Shown one piece after another: positions 1-12,641 of a DNA stretch of 64,000 nucleotides. Location of the stretch: positions 2,914,001-2,978,000 of the forward strand of contig JBHGNT010000011.1 in the NCBI GenBank assembly GCA_043228905.1, written 5' to 3'. Every line of letters begins with the position of its first letter. Within the stretch, counting starts at the first letter, position 1. A model generated the notes under the pieces. The model saw only the letters and a list, made by a program, of their open reading frames with translations, was not told where the DNA came from and searched no databases. A program made the position numbers and the translations under genes. This DNA comes from Azolla caroliniana. Taxonomy: Eukaryota; Polypodiophyta.

Positions 1-1354
1 ATTGTATGTGGAGTTGGTAAGTTGCTCTAGATGTTCAAGAGTTTTACTAATGAATATTATAGCTGAAAATATGTACTTTAGCTAAGTCAAAATTATGTGT
101 AGAGAGATGTCAAGAATGGAAATGTGGGAAAACCAATCCCAAATTTGGTTGATAGTGGAACCAGGTTCCCATGCAATTCTTGGAAGTCTATATGATGAGG
201 TTTTTTTTAATGCTTATATATGTATTCCACAACCCTCTCCATGCCAATGATCTCAATGGGAACTGATTCAATGTCAAGTAGTCAGAGCATGTATGATGTC
301 TACATCTTGAGTTGGAAAAACTCATCCAAAAACACTCTTGGACATTTTTCAAATCATTCCAAGTAAAGTTAGAGATACTTCCACTCTTTAGAGAAGTATC
401 AATATTGCCAAAGCTTGTCAAAGTAGTGTTCCTTAAGAACCCAACATTTCACTTCTCCTTCGTTTCATATGTTGTCAAATGAATAGTAAACCATCTCTCC
501 CCCTTTCACATGGTGAGTGACATATAAGTTTGATACATTATTGTTCTAAACCTCAAGGCAAAGGTATCTGAAGCTTTCTACTTTTTGATATGGCCCATTG
601 TTGTACACAATGCTTCATTTTTCCTTACAAAGAATCTTTATAAGCGTAACCTTTATCTTGGAGCTATTGCCAACTCAATTATTATCCATGCAAAAGTTCT
701 AAATTAGGCATTCATAAGCTTTTGCTTCTCTTCTAAAAGTACCACATCTTGTGGCTATCAAAAAGCACAATAATTGCACTCCCAATGGCAGCTCTGCTTT
801 GTTGTTGTACAAACTCTATCCATATCCCAAAGAGAATTAGTTGGAATTAGAACTATTTGCTTAAGACAATAGTGGCCATAGAAAACCTTGAAACTTATAT
901 TGCTTAAATGCAAATGAAGTGTCACTTCCCATAGAATTGTATGAAGTATTACTTCCCATAATATTACAAGCATATACCACTCACTACTTGTTCTTCTATA
1001 CTATCTCCAAAGAAAATGAACCATAGCTTGTAAAGATATCTACCAAAATCAAAATTGTGGATTTGAAGTCTACCTAAAGAGTGTATCTATAGCTCAACTG
1101 TCAATCTAGGGGGTGACTCAACATAGGAGACTTGGGCCACACATTATCGTTTCTCTTCTCTTACCACCATATATATTCCAGATTACACTTGACCTACGCC
1201 TTTGATGAGTTTTAAGCTAATATATAGCTACAAAGGTTGCGCTTGCTCTTTCTCTCTCTCTCTCTCTTTCTCTCTCTCTTCGTAAATCAAGATTACACTT
1301 GACCTACGCCTTTGATGAGTTTTAAGCTAATATATAGCTACAAAGGTTGCGCTT

Positions 1355-1393
<39 letters not shown>

Positions 1394-1505
1394 AAATCAA
1401 TGTTTGTTATTAAAACAATATGATAATACACCCTTTGCTATCTTCACTACATAAATAGTGATAGTGCAAGGTAAACCCTCTCAAGTGTTGTAAAACTAGA
1501 TGACA

Positions 1506-1544
<39 letters not shown>

Positions 1545-4500
1545 CATGCTCACCTTTACATGGGGTCTTGGGGTTTGTAGTTGATGTGATGGTGAAGAGG
1601 TTCCGCAACCACCAATGCTACTTCATGTGCCCTTTGCACTTAGTGTTTAGATCTTCAAGTTACACACTAAAAAACTTGGATCCACCTTTGTTGCTTTGTT
1701 GTAGGATCACATGTTAATTTTCATGCATCCTTATAATCCTTTACATATCTACCTTTCACTTGCATGCCTTGCCCTTCTAAAAGAGGAATCCAATAATTAG
1801 CTTCTTGTAGATAGTGTAAGGGTTGGGAGACCCCTCTTGTGCCCTCTACACTTAATGCTTGGAACATCGAGTTACAAATTATTAGTCTTGAATTAACCTT
1901 TGTTGTTGCACCTTAAGATTCTTTAAATTGATTTTCATGTATCACTATCCTCTACTTATCTGTCTTTCACACTTGATGATTGGCTTTGCCCTTTGAGAGC
2001 AAAGAGACAAGTTGGTTCAAATAGTGGTTCTTGAGTTTGTTCCTTCTACTCCTTGCATTCCCATTTGTAGTATATCAAATTTCTCTTCTAGTAACCTTTG
2101 AGGTGTTTACACAAACTATAATTTTAATTCTCCATTTTAGTTGGCAAAGAATTGGCATCCTTGCTTTTCGACAACCGGTGTTACGATGTAATTACGTTAT
2201 CATAAATATTACTCCTTTTCCATATGAAACCATTACTTTTAATAGTTCCAACTTCCAACTAATTTTCTTGGAAATTTATAGAAGATTATTAGTATCATAA
2301 CCATTAGAATTGAAATGATAACCAAAAGTTACAGTAGACGCAAAAATAGCATACAAAAGCTAAAAAAATATGTAACTCTTAATTTATCTTCATGTATGAA
2401 CTTGCTACACTTCAAAAAATTTCAAGCTATGGATTATATTGAACAATTGATACATCTTTGGTAACCATTTGTAAACACGTGACTATATGAGACACTAGTT
2501 ATTATTTGATAACCTTTTCCACCTATTCACTATTTGAATTTTGTTTAAATGCCGTACATCATGCCTATATGTATATCTACCATCGCGTTTTAGGTAAATA
2601 ATATCCAATGTTACCCAAATTCTTGTAGTTGGGGAGCTACAATTGCACATTAGGCCTCACAATACAACCTCATAATTTGCATGCCCATATAATGCTACAA
2701 CCATTGTGCATGCAAACCAAGGGAACATTTGGACCAAGTTCAAGAATCTCCCCGTGTATCAGGGAGCTCTTCCATTGTGCATGCAGCCCCGTGGCCTCGT
2801 TTTTATAAGTTACATGGTTACAATACCCATATAATGCTACAACCATTGGGCATGCAATCAATCATTTTTATAAGTTACATGGTCAATTTTAAATCCATAT
2901 GTGTAATGTTTTTATTGGAAAGACAAATCCCTCAAGTGTAAGGAACATCCCTTGAGCGTAAGAAGCCCAAGTCCTCATTTTCAATCTAGTGTCGTCTTAC
3001 AAAATGCAATGATGCTATTGTAAAACCATGGGTTGCGGAAATGAGTCTGTAAATGATTAGTTCACTCCCATTCATACAATGCATGTCGCATGAGACACAT
3101 TTCTTTGAACTTGAACCCATTGTATCATTAACATTACAGAGTATAAAAATGATTTACCATGATGACCTCACATTTAAGTAAATACATTTGTCATTGTAAT
3201 TGCTGATGATTTTCTAAAAGAAACTTTTAGTTGATCATGACCTTCTCTAGACATTCATATAGAAATACACATATACACATGTACATATGTAATTGCCATT
3301 AATCTATAAATCCTTTCAATGTACATATACTAAAGTGTTGTTTCAACATTGTGCCTTTTCTTGAGGGACATGATACTATAAAAGAATCAATCACTGGTGA
3401 CTTTAGAAGACCTAGATAATGGGTTGTCATCTCAAACTTTGACACAATGTTACGACCACTGTAACATATGGTGTATCTTTATAAGACATTATTCCTTGCC
3501 TATGGAGTTGTAAAACCATTTGTGTGGGTTGAAAGAATGTGAATTGAGAGAGATTGCATGCGTAGTCATGCAATGTATGTTCGAATGTATAAATGGGGGA
3601 TTCATCCCTAGTTGATATAAAGTAGATCAATGCTAGTCTTATTACTAATTCATTCTTAATACTATCTTAATCTTTGTTCTCTTATTTGTTTGTCAGTCAA
3701 CCTCTCCTAAACCCAAAACCCAAATCCAATAACAAGAGAACATATGGAATGACAAAGAAATTAAATATTGGATTCTCAAGAAATACCTCTTGGAAACTTT
3801 TGTAATATTGGTGTTTTTCGTAGGGGTTGACTAGGCATGGGGAAGTAGCATCCCTAAATCCACATGGGAAGAGTTTCAAAATGCCCAAACACCATACATA
3901 CTCCTACTCCAATCACATACAAAAGTAGCTTCATGATGTACATTGCAAATGAACCTATCTGCATATGATAATTGGGAATCCGTGTAAAGAGAAGTGGGAG
4001 AAGAAACATCATCTTCCTTCATAGTCATCTAAATTTACCTTTCTCTAAAAGATGAAATAGAGTGTGAAAAGGAGAGTTTTGTGTTAAAGAGTGTTAGTGG
4101 GAAAAAGGTAAAGGGAGATTGCAATTTACCCCACCCACATACAAGAAAAAATCTAGGAAAAGAATGTTATATAAAAATAAAATAAAATAAAATCTCATAA
4201 AATGTAAAGATATAAAGCAAGATTTATGTGTTTTAACTTTTACCCCTCCATCAAACTTCTTGTTCATAGGTCTTATGGAGTTCACACATGTGTTTTCCAT
4301 TTCCCACATGATCATGGTTTTTATGTTCATTTCTTTTCTCCTCTACTAAAAACACACGATTCCTTTAAGGAATGCCAAACCTAAATATAGCACAAGAAAG
4401 ACAACCAAAACATCCAATAGGAGTCTAGGTTGGAGATAATGAAGAAAAGAATATAGAGGAACTCTTCGTTTTGACAAACACGGGTAGATAGACAGGTTCT

Positions 4501-4994
4501 ATTATTGTCGTCGTACATTAAAATTGACCTATGGGATTGTCATTTATTGATCTTGGGATTAAGAATCGGGTAGCTATTATTTTTCTTGGGGAAATTTGGG
4601 TGGCAGCAAGGAAGAAAATGTACTATTTTTGGAAAAAGAGAGGAAGAAAATGTACTAGCTTCACCCTTGAGCTAGTTCTGGAGAATCTTCGAAGAACACA
4701 AGCTTCACCCTTTAATCTTCCTTGTTATTTGGGGCATCTTAACTCCTAATCGTATCTCTACTAGAGTTTCCCTTGGTTTATGTCCTCATGAATTTTCAAG
4801 CTTTGGTGACGATATATTATAGAGTATAATATACAAGATTAAATTTTGAAATATTGCAATTAAAGTAAAATATCGTATTATATTTCTCTAACTCTATTTA
4901 AGAAATTTACGTCTCACTTTAATAGTCCCATGTAACATTTAGGATCAAAATTAATTTGTTTTTAATAAAACCAACACCAAATGTAACCACGCTA
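1..4994. other. AT-rich intergenic spacer without recognisable gene
   Basis: I see no coding region in this stretch. All open frames are short and resemble nothing I know. It holds CT microsatellites at about 1250-1280, 1356-1390 and 1511-1542, a 110-bp tandem duplication (listed separately), and a short duplicated stretch at about 2685-2880 in which the words around 'cccatataatgctacaacc' and 'tttttataagttacatgg' each occur twice. Confidence 0.6.
1181..1400 (+). repeat. 110-bp direct tandem duplication ending in CT microsatellite
   Basis: The word beginning GATTACACTTGACCTACGCC occurs at 1181 and again at 1291. Each 110-bp copy runs through a CT-rich microsatellite into 'cgtaaatcaa'. The copies differ mainly inside the CT tract, which suggests a recent duplication by unequal exchange or slippage. 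Confidence 0.9.
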
Positions 4995-5215
4995 AGGAGC
5001 CACTACGATGCAATAAGGGGCAGATCCAATGGAGCCGAAAGACAACAATTAGCCTTCATCCAACAATGGTTGTCCTCTCTCTTTCTTGAGTCAGTAGGCC
5101 TCCACATATGATGGAACTATCGAGTCACTTCTAGGATTTGTATATAACATTCTCAGTTGTAAAATTTTTTAACTAATGGAATGGGTTTTGTTTTTTGAAA
5201 AAAAACACCAAATAT
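4995..5215 (+). pseudogene. 3'-terminal fragment of an L1-type LINE, plus orientation
   Basis: The plus strand encodes an AFIQQWLSSLFLESVGLHI-like peptide that matches the C-terminus of the larger L1 copy on the opposite strand (5404-5530). Both are followed by the same 3' UTR words ('ttgtaaaattttttaactaatgga') and an A/T-rich tail. Only the last ~200 bp of the element is present, as expected of a 5'-truncated target-primed insertion. It faces the larger copy tail to tail across about 120 bp. Confidence 0.75.
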
Positions 5216-5403
5216 AACCCATCTCAATAACAACAAAAGCATGCAATCTCTATAATCAGGTCAACGCAAAGTCAATAATATTAACAAATTAGCAACTATT
5301 GTAACAAATTTGGGAATTAAAAGCATTGCATGTAGTTTTTTATTTTTTATTTTTCCAAAATAAAACTCCTTCCATTAGTTATAAAATTTTACAAATGAGA
5401 CGA

Positions 5404-7091
5404 TTATGTGCAAATCCCTGAAGGGACGCGATAGTTCCATCTTATGTGGATGCCCACTGACTCAAGAAAGGGAGAGGACGACCATTGTTGGATGAAGGCT
5501 ATTCGTTGTCTTTCAACTCCCTCGGAGCTACCCTTAAGGCCATCATATTGTCTCTTCAGAGTGGCTACAATTTCACTCCATATCTCTTGCAGTAACCTTG
5601 TTGGATGTGCGGTTTGGTTGGAGAAGACTCGCCTACATCGTTGTTTCCATAAAATCCAAAGGGTTATTGGGCTGACCAATTCCAACACCTCTTGAGATTT
5701 GTCATTAAGAGGAATGGAGTGGACATTGCCGCTGGAGGAGAAAAGGACCTCTTGTGCTTTTATCACCAAAGCCATCCCCTCCTCTTGATGCTCGTATCTG
5801 CCAATTGCAGCCTGCCATTATAACCAACATATATTTCCCCACTTGATTGAGCCTTGCACCTGGCATAATTGCAACAAGCGGCCAACCCCCTGCCATATTC
5901 GATGGGACGTTGGGCAGTCCCATAGAGTGTGTCGTATGGATTCTACTGCATGTGGGCACTCTACACAATTAGGAGAGCTAAGGTTCCCATGTTGCCATGC
6001 TCCCACCGGTAGGGACTTATGTATTAATAACCATTGGAACGTGGTAATACGCCTCACATGTTGTTGTTGCCAGATTTTCTGCCAAAACTTGGTGATTATT
6101 GTGGAAGGAACTTGAAATGTGTGCCAGACCTTCGCAGCAGCTGGTTTTAGGGCGGCTTGAGCACCTAGAATGTGGCGACCCAATCTAGTTGTGAATTGGA
6201 AGAAAGGGATGGGTTTGCTTCCTTGCCTTGCGCGTAGGGATCACACCATGTCCATTGCAAAGGGTCCCAACTGACCTTACGTAGCCATGTGTTTTCATGA
6301 GTACATATATGCCAATCGGGTTGTACTTTGATCGGATCAGGATCTACAATCCATTTATGACTAGTATACGTGAGTACTCGAATTGCGTTATTCTGTGTTG
6401 GAGTCTCAGTGTCTCGCAATTCAGAGCCTTCGAGTCTGTCTGGTGGTCCCCTACCTCTCGGGATCAGAGATCCCTCCTCCTCATGGCCTATCCATTTCTC
6501 CATTGTCGTCCTTTGAGTAGCAAATTCCCTAATCAGTAGAGCATTAATGATTTCCGATCTCATAGTCCATCTGCCCCTGATTCCATGGAGTATGTTCGCC
6601 TGATCTTGTCGTGGCCTTGACATAAACCGTTGCCAACATTCTATAGTTTTTCCTGGACCTTCTGCAATGTATCCCCATGACAACCCCTTACGTGATTCCA
6701 GTAGTTGATTAGATTCATCCTTGAGACATGGGTTCCATAGGATACGTTGACTGCGCCAGGCAGGTTCCGATCTCGGTTGATCACACTTGAGCCCTCGGCG
6801 AATGTCACACCATGCCTTCCACATGGATGCACTAAATCTATCCTCCAATTGGTGGGAGAAACTAGGTTTGAGATCCATGTTTAGAATCCATCCCGTTTGG
6901 GGGGCCCAATTGACCCCTTTTCGTGGCCTAAAGTAAGCGAAACGTAACCTCAGTAGCATTTTCCAACAATCATTTCCTGGTTGGAGTCCTCGCACCACAA
7001 ATTTGGCAAGTAAGGCTTTCGATTGTGAAAGGGGATCAATAAGACTCAATCCCCCTTTCGACTTAAGCGCTGTGAGTATAGGCCACGCCAC
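5404..7091 (-). pseudogene. L1 ORF2 connection region and zf-RVT C-terminal domain
   Basis: A 308-residue open stretch (7091-6165) begins AWPILTALKSKGGLSLIDP, the connection typical of plant L1 after RT. A frameshift then leads into a 121-residue stretch (6183-5818) with the zf-RVT layout: FQWLLIHKSLPVGAW, then NCVECP and VESIRHTLWDCP, giving the CxxC...H...C zinc ligands. A further shift leads to ITLWILWKQRCRRVF and the C-terminus near 5404. The open frame is broken at least twice. Confidence 0.85.
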
Positions 7092-7196
7092 CTTGGCGCA
7101 AGCTACATGGTCTTCCTTACTAGACCAAATGTAGTTGCGGACCAGTCGTTGAATCTGATGTATACTTTGCTTGGAGATTGTCCAACATGAGAGATT

Positions 7197-7985
7197 TTAC
7201 CATGCTGTTGCGATTAGTACCTGATTTGCCACTATGATGCGACCCGCTAGTGACAATTTTTTCGAGCTCCAATGTATCAACTTTTGTCGAATGGAATGGA
7301 TAACGGGTGCAATCATAGTCTCCGACGGTATGTTGAAACCAATTTGGAAACCCAAATATTTGGTGCTTGCTCCTTGATTGATCCATTTGAAAGCGGGGTT
7401 TGGGTGCCACGCCGGATGTGTTTCCTGAGAGAGCCATATTGCGCAGGATTTGTGCCAATTGATCATGGCGTTGGATCTCTTGCAAAATACAACTAGCCCA
7501 CTTTCTAGCTTTTGGAGGTTTTCCAAGTCCCCTTGAAGGAAGATTGCTATGTCATCTGCAAATTCTATATCTAGGATGCTTTGGTGAGAATGAGGTATGG
7601 GAAGACCACGTAGGTTGAGATGCCGCGAGTTGAGAAAGCAATAGAGTGCTTCGGTGTATAATAGAAATAAGGATGGAGCTAGTGGGCATCCCTGCCGTAC
7701 AGATCGAGATATTCGGAAAAAGGGGCCCCTTTCACCTGCCAACGGAATGCAAATGCTGCCATTCCTATAAAATCCTGCAATGCCTTTGATCCATGTCTAT
7801 TGAAAGCCGAGTTTCCTCATCACACTTTCTAGAAAGCTCTAACATACCCTGTCATATGCTTTCTTAAAGGCTAGTAGCACCACCGCTACCTTGTTGTTGG
7901 TATGCTTGGCAAGGGCTACTACTTCCCAGAATGAGAAGAGATTGTCTAGGAGGCTCCGATTTCTAACAAAACCTGTCTGGGACGG
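7197..7985 (-). pseudogene. L1 reverse transcriptase segment
   Basis: The peptide starts within QTGFVRNRSLLDNL, shows motif A as VVLLAFKKAYDRV (the usual catalytic DFxKAYD aspartate is replaced by alanine), then SVRQGCPLAPSLFLLYTEAL (motif B) and EFADDIAIF (FADD, motif C), followed by the thumb-like HWSSKKLSLAGR. At least one frame break lies near 7745-7830. Together these identify a non-LTR reverse transcriptase of the L1 clade. The damaged motif A and the stops indicate an inactive copy. Confidence 0.9.
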
Positions 7986-8200
7986 ATGAATTGCAAACAT
8001 TTTTTACTAATACAAACATTTAAAAGTACTTACATATTAAGATGTACCAAACTCTTCGAATTCCATTTCAGCAAAAAATGGTGAAATGCAACTTAGTCTT
8101 CGACTAAAAAGGAAGAAAATGCTATGTACTCACTTTTAACTTGTAACTATATTTTTGATAGCAAACATGGTCAGTTTAGTTAAGGTAGATGGAAGAGGGT

Positions 8201-8430
8201 AAAAATATTTGCTTGCGAGGATTTTCTAATAATTTCGAGTTTAAGGTGTATAATTTAAGCATTTTTTAATATTCATGAGATTTGGAGTTTTCTTTCTTTT
8301 ATGTATAGACAGCCTACAGGGAAAAATATTTGCTTGAGATGATTTTCTAATAATATCGAGTTTAAGGTGTATATTTAAGGCATTTTTTAATATTCATGAG
8401 ATTTGGAGTTTTCTTTATGCAAGTATAGAC
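8201..8430 (+). repeat. ~121-bp tandem duplication
   Basis: The segment beginning AAAAATATTTGCTTG recurs after about 121 bp. Both copies contain 'gattttctaataat', 'gagtttaaggtgtat' and 'tattcatgagatttggag'. The copies have diverged by scattered substitutions and small indels. Confidence 0.85.
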
Positions 8431-8577
8431 AATACGTATTTTTTGCACCGTGTCAAGTACAATATTAAACAAGAAATGAGTAATTTAGTAAAGTAAATCT
8501 AAGGTATAGTTTATACAATAACATTTATGAGATATTATACATACCTAAACATTAAAGACATGCACACAAACAACCCT

Positions 8578-8866
8578 ACCCATGGCCATTATATCTATCC
8601 AAAGCTACTATTCAAATTCTAATCGGTAGATTCCAAGTTGGTTATGGCCTTGCTAGATCGAAACGTGAAGCTACAAGAGAAATGTGGATCTACAATTTGC
8701 ATCCCCACATAGTATAGACGACTACCCATGGCCATTATATCTATCCAAAGCTACTATTCAAACTCTAATCGGTAGATTCCAAGTTGGTTATGGCCTTGCT
8801 AGATCGAAATGTGAAGCTACAAGAGAAATGTGGATCTATAATTTGCATCCCCACATAGTATAGATG
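8578..8866 (+). repeat. 145-bp tandem duplication
   Basis: The block starting TACCCATGGCCATTATATC is repeated at once, with a 145-bp period and only a few differences. It ends each time in 'ccccacatagtatagac(g/t)a'. It encodes no recognisable product. Confidence 0.9.
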
Positions 8867-10199
8867 AACCATCAACCACTTGATCTATTTGAACATAACC
8901 TACCCCAACCTCAAATACAAGGTCAAACTCCTCAACCAATTGATCCAAAGACTATTCCAAGAGCATTTAGACTACACTAAAAGAGTATTGTGACATGTAA
9001 AGGAACCGTTGATTGTGGTATAGTTCATGAAGCAAGCGTTTTCATTCACCTACATCAAGGTTTCTAGTCTCCTTATGTAGGGGCAACCCTCTATTGGATC
9101 AATAAGTAACAACTTATTATGGTATTTTGTAGCATATAGGACAAACATGTGGGCAATGTAGTTGCCATATGGGAAGCCATTTAGCTTGAACAAACCGTGA
9201 AGGACTTTAATGCTCAAATCAATAAGCCATCTCAAATCTTGTGAGACATAGTTAAGCTGGACAGGCATTTTTAGAAGTCACACTCAACCATAGATTTATT
9301 GGAGAATGCATGCTAAAGTCCACCTTTGTTGGAAGTGCTAGGGAAAATGTTCTTGCAATTAAATGCATTGGGTGCCACCAATATTTCCCCACTCTCTAAT
9401 CAAGATTTATAGGCCTATGCTTCATTGTGAGTACACAAGAGAAGCTATATATAAACCAAGTTCCCAATATACAACAATGTTTGATCAATGTAACCTCTAC
9501 TTCTTTGTCTATTTCTTTATCGTAATTACCTTTCCCCAGTAGTAAGTTGTTGCACTACTAGCATTACATCTTGGATTTGAAACCCTCTCCATACATATAT
9601 ATCCTCTTAATTGATTAGATGCCACTGTGGAATGTAGGGTTGAACCCATGACCTCTTGGTCTCCATCTCTTTCTCTCTCTCTCTCATACACATAGCTTCT
9701 ATTATCTCATGCATTGCTTAATGATCCTTCAAAGCTTCCATATTTATTCAGAAAATTTTCTACGAAACAATATAGACTCATGAATTGATGACAAAAGTTT
9801 CCATCCTCTACATTATATCCTATGTTTCTAACATAGACACAAGAATTGATTAAAAAGTTTCCATCCTTTATACACTCCACTATATCCTATATTTCTAACA
9901 TAGACTCAGGAAATGAGAACAAAGTTTCCATCCATCATACACTCCAAACAAGCTTATTGCATGCCAAGTACTTTGTAACACATGTCCAATACTCCCTTCT
10001 TTCGTATGTGGTGTCACACATAAGACAACTTTGTTGTAATAAAATATTAACTGGAACAATGGCTAATAGCTTATGTGTGATCACCATCCACTATAACTGT
10101 TCACAAATCCTTTCTGTTGTCATCATGGGTTTTGGCTATCCATGTTGATCTGCCTCGTGCATATTCCGCTCCCTAGACCGTGCACAATACAAACTAGCC

Positions 10200-11056
10200 G
10201 ATCCAATCCATCATTTTTACACTCAAAGTTTAGCTCAGGTAATACTACCGGAGATATGTTCCTAGTATTAACATTCCTTCCCAAGGGTTCCTAGTTGACA
10301 CCATACTTTGAGTGACGTTCTATCGCAAAATTTTTTGATCTCGTCTCCAGCCAACAGGCCACTCTTGTGCAACCTGCATGAAACCAGAGAATGCCAAATA
10401 CAAGTAAAAGTGGGAATCGATAAAACAATACTAGAGATGAACAAAAAGAATCACGATTGATAGCGAATCATGGTGAAACGGAATTATATTACACTATACA
10501 AAGCCTCCACTGGCAGTCACTTGATGATTACACTCTTATTTACGCTACCGCCTTAAACAGTACACAGAACAAATCACTGATTTGGGTATCTTACATATGC
10601 TACATGGCAATTCACTATACCACCATTCAGTTTTCACGGAGGAAAGGTCTTGCAACTAGGACTAATGGCAACATTACCATTAATGACTTGAGCTCCTGAA
10701 GAAAATTAGAGCTCATAAATGCATCCAAAAGAGAAGAGTTCTCAATGATAATGTTGTAGTAGTAAACATTGTCATCACCAGTGATGCTCATGGCTTCATC
10801 CTCCTGAACAGGGAAGTTCATATCAAATTCACTATTGTTCTAAATTCTCCCCATGTCTATTTGTAGGTTCTATAATCAAATATTGGGGATCATTGTTGGT
10901 TGTTATACCACCGTAACCTTCACAACATGGTTAAGCTCAATCTCATCAGAGAATCCCAATGCTTCAGCATACTCAAATCTGTTAGTTAACTGATTTGTGT
11001 TGTGCAATTCCTTCTCAGGATAAGAATCATGAGAATGAAAGCCTACCAGATACATG
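10200..11056 (-). other. Possible further exons 3' of the acidic-protein gene
   Basis: Downstream of the 11093-12142 gene on the same strand are short protein-like frames bounded by plausible splice signals. One is FEYAEALGFSDEIELNHVVK (about 10990-10925), preceded by 'ttaactaacag' and followed by GT. Another is EDEAMSITGDDNVYYYN...LLDAFMSSNFLQELK (about 10803-10690), preceded by 'ccctgttcag'. A third is LHKSGLLAGDEIKKFCDRTSLK (about 10375-10310), preceded by 'tttcatgcag' and followed by 'gtatgg'. They could be later exons of the same gene, if the upstream stop is spliced out, or relics of a neighbouring gene. I do not recognise the family. Confidence 0.3.
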
Positions 11057-11092
11057 AGATCTGGCCATATTCATACATTCATACAAGCATTT

Positions 11093-11973
11093 TCATATTA
11101 GAACTTCATCATGGATCACATCCAAGTTATCTGGTTTCTTTGGCTCCGATCCTACCTCAGAGCTCAGATTATTTCCTTCTCCATTCATCGATGCCAATAT
11201 CGAATCCTCTTGCTCATCAGACTCATACTCTGGATATCTAATAGGCAAACCCAGAGCGGAATATGAGAGAATCTCTGGATTTGTTAACTTATCCAAATTT
11301 AAGCCTTCTTTTCCATTTACTTTTTCGCCTTCGATTCCATATGCTTCGGCATCATACGCTGCAGTTATATAATCTTCTTCTTCATCCTCATCTTCGATTG
11401 TAGGCTTAGCCACAGGTATAATAGTTCCACTATAGCTTCCATCTTTATTTCTCTTAATCCTTTCCCTCACGACGGGTACTAATGCATCCAGAATCTCGAG
11501 AAGTATCTCATCGTCGAGAGAGAAACCTTTACTTATTGCGGTATCCATCACCCTGTGCCGAAACTCTTCTTCCGTAACATTTTCGAGTATCGAGAAATCG
11601 ACAGACGAAACACCAGAATTCAACTCATTGAGCTTTCTTAAAGCACTCTGTTGAGCATCAATGGAAGCTCCTGGAAAAGGAACTAATCCGAAAAAGGATC
11701 CAACAACACTGCTTTCCATTCCTGGAGATGAAGCAAGAATAGAGGCATCATCATAACTTTCAATACTAGCAAAGTTTCTCATATCTTTGTTTTCTTCTTC
11801 AATACCATCTTTACAGTCATCTTCTTCTTTAGCTTCATCGTCTTCTTCATCAATATCATCGGAAATGCGTGCCCGAATAGCAGGAAAACTCGGATTCAAA
11901 GAGGTTGTAATCTTGTTTCCAAGCATATTCTCTGCATCTACAAAATCTCCTTTAGATACAACTTCCTTATTAC

Positions 11974-12006
<33 letters not shown>

Positions 12007-12142
12007 TTCTTCTCGATTCTTCCACTTCTTCACCATGCTTTTCTGTTTCATCTATCAACGAAATACCTTCCACGGAATTGTCAGGGAGTGTGTTTTCTTC
12101 TTGTTGAGGAAGAAGAAGGGCAGAGGTATTGCCCAAATCCAT
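11093..12142 (-). CDS. Acidic, largely disordered protein of unknown function
   Basis: An uninterrupted 349-codon frame on the minus strand. The ATG at 12142 is the first in the frame and is followed by an acidic N-terminal third. A run of ten aspartates (residues ~47-56) is encoded by an ATC/GAT microsatellite at about 11976-12006, and further Asp/Glu clusters lie near residues 95-120 and 250-258. The middle (about 160-240) looks folded: helix-like AQQSALRKLNEL, then DFSILENVTEEEFRHRVMDTAISKGFSLDDEILLEILDALVPVVRERIKR. No signal peptide or membrane segment is visible. I do not recognise a family. Length, lack of stops and non-repetitive composition favour a real host gene over a transposon relic. 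It may be one exon of a longer gene, because candidate exons lie just downstream. Confidence 0.6.
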
Positions 12143-12375
12143 GATGTCAAAACGCTTCCTTTTCTGAGAGTGTTACAGATTGAACATCGGACAAGAGGAA
12201 GTGTGGAGACAGGGCTTACCAGATACCCTGCTTCTCTCTCTTCTTATCTTCTCGGAGTCCCATAGTATGAACCATACGTACCCTACGTGCATTTGCGTAT
12301 GGTAAACACTCTCAAAGTATGGTAAATACCATACTTTTGTATTCATTATTTATTATAAGGTAAATTGTTTGATAA
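12143..12375. other. Upstream region of the acidic-protein gene
   Basis: No open frame of note. This stretch would carry the promoter and 5' UTR of the minus-strand gene starting at 12142. The words 'atggtaaa', 'catacttt' and 'accatac' recur in it. The inverted-arm gag element is inserted at its far end (12376), within about 240 bp of the start codon. Confidence 0.4.
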
Positions 12376-12641
12376 TGTGGTGGTCACATGGACCACACCT
12401 AGATTAGGCCCCTACCAAGCCCCATGCACCACACATAGACCACACCCAAATTAGGCCCCTACCAAGCCTCATGCACCACACCCAAACTAGGCCCCCACCA
12501 AGCCCCATAATTAGTAGAGCTAATTGGAGCGGGAGAACACCCTCCACGCTAAGAGAGAGTCTATAAAATGTAACTTGAGACATAATGAAAGGAAGGCTAT
12601 TCTTGAGAGCATTTCACATCTTGAGCATTTCACATCTTGGT
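12376..12641 (+). repeat. Left inverted arm of the gag-only element
   Basis: A 266-bp arm, inverted relative to 13616-13881 with no mismatch in my reading. Its outer part contains three ~40-bp tandem units of the type 'ccaaattaggcccctacc', then 'tataaaatg' (TATA-like) in the arm's own sense, then the duplicated word 'gagcatttcacatctt'. The innermost bases 'cttggt' may be the start of a primer-binding site, so the arm would include a few bases beyond a true LTR end. Confidence 0.9.

Larger units (their letters stand above)
5336..7985 (-). mobile_element. 5'-truncated, frame-broken L1-type LINE
   Basis: Reading from 7985 down, this copy retains the second half of an L1 ORF2: reverse transcriptase, connection region and C-terminal zf-RVT zinc domain, then a 3' UTR with an A-rich end near 5336. 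The APE endonuclease, ORF1 and the start of RT are missing. Several stops and frameshifts break the frame, so it is a dead copy. The plant L1 clade is supported by the zf-RVT pattern. The 3' end is shared with the small plus-strand fragment at 4995-5215. Confidence 0.9.
7990..10600. other. Non-coding spacer with tandem duplications
   Basis: No recognisable gene. Two tandem duplications (8201-8430 and 8578-8866) are listed separately. A tRNA B-box-like word (GGTTCAACCC on the minus strand near 9630) lies beside a GA microsatellite but lacks a convincing A box, so I do not call a SINE there. Confidence 0.5.

Noticed and set aside
11093-12142. The acidic frame as a transposon relic
   Set aside because: No retroelement motif, no LTR or inverted repeat around it, and the frame is fully open.
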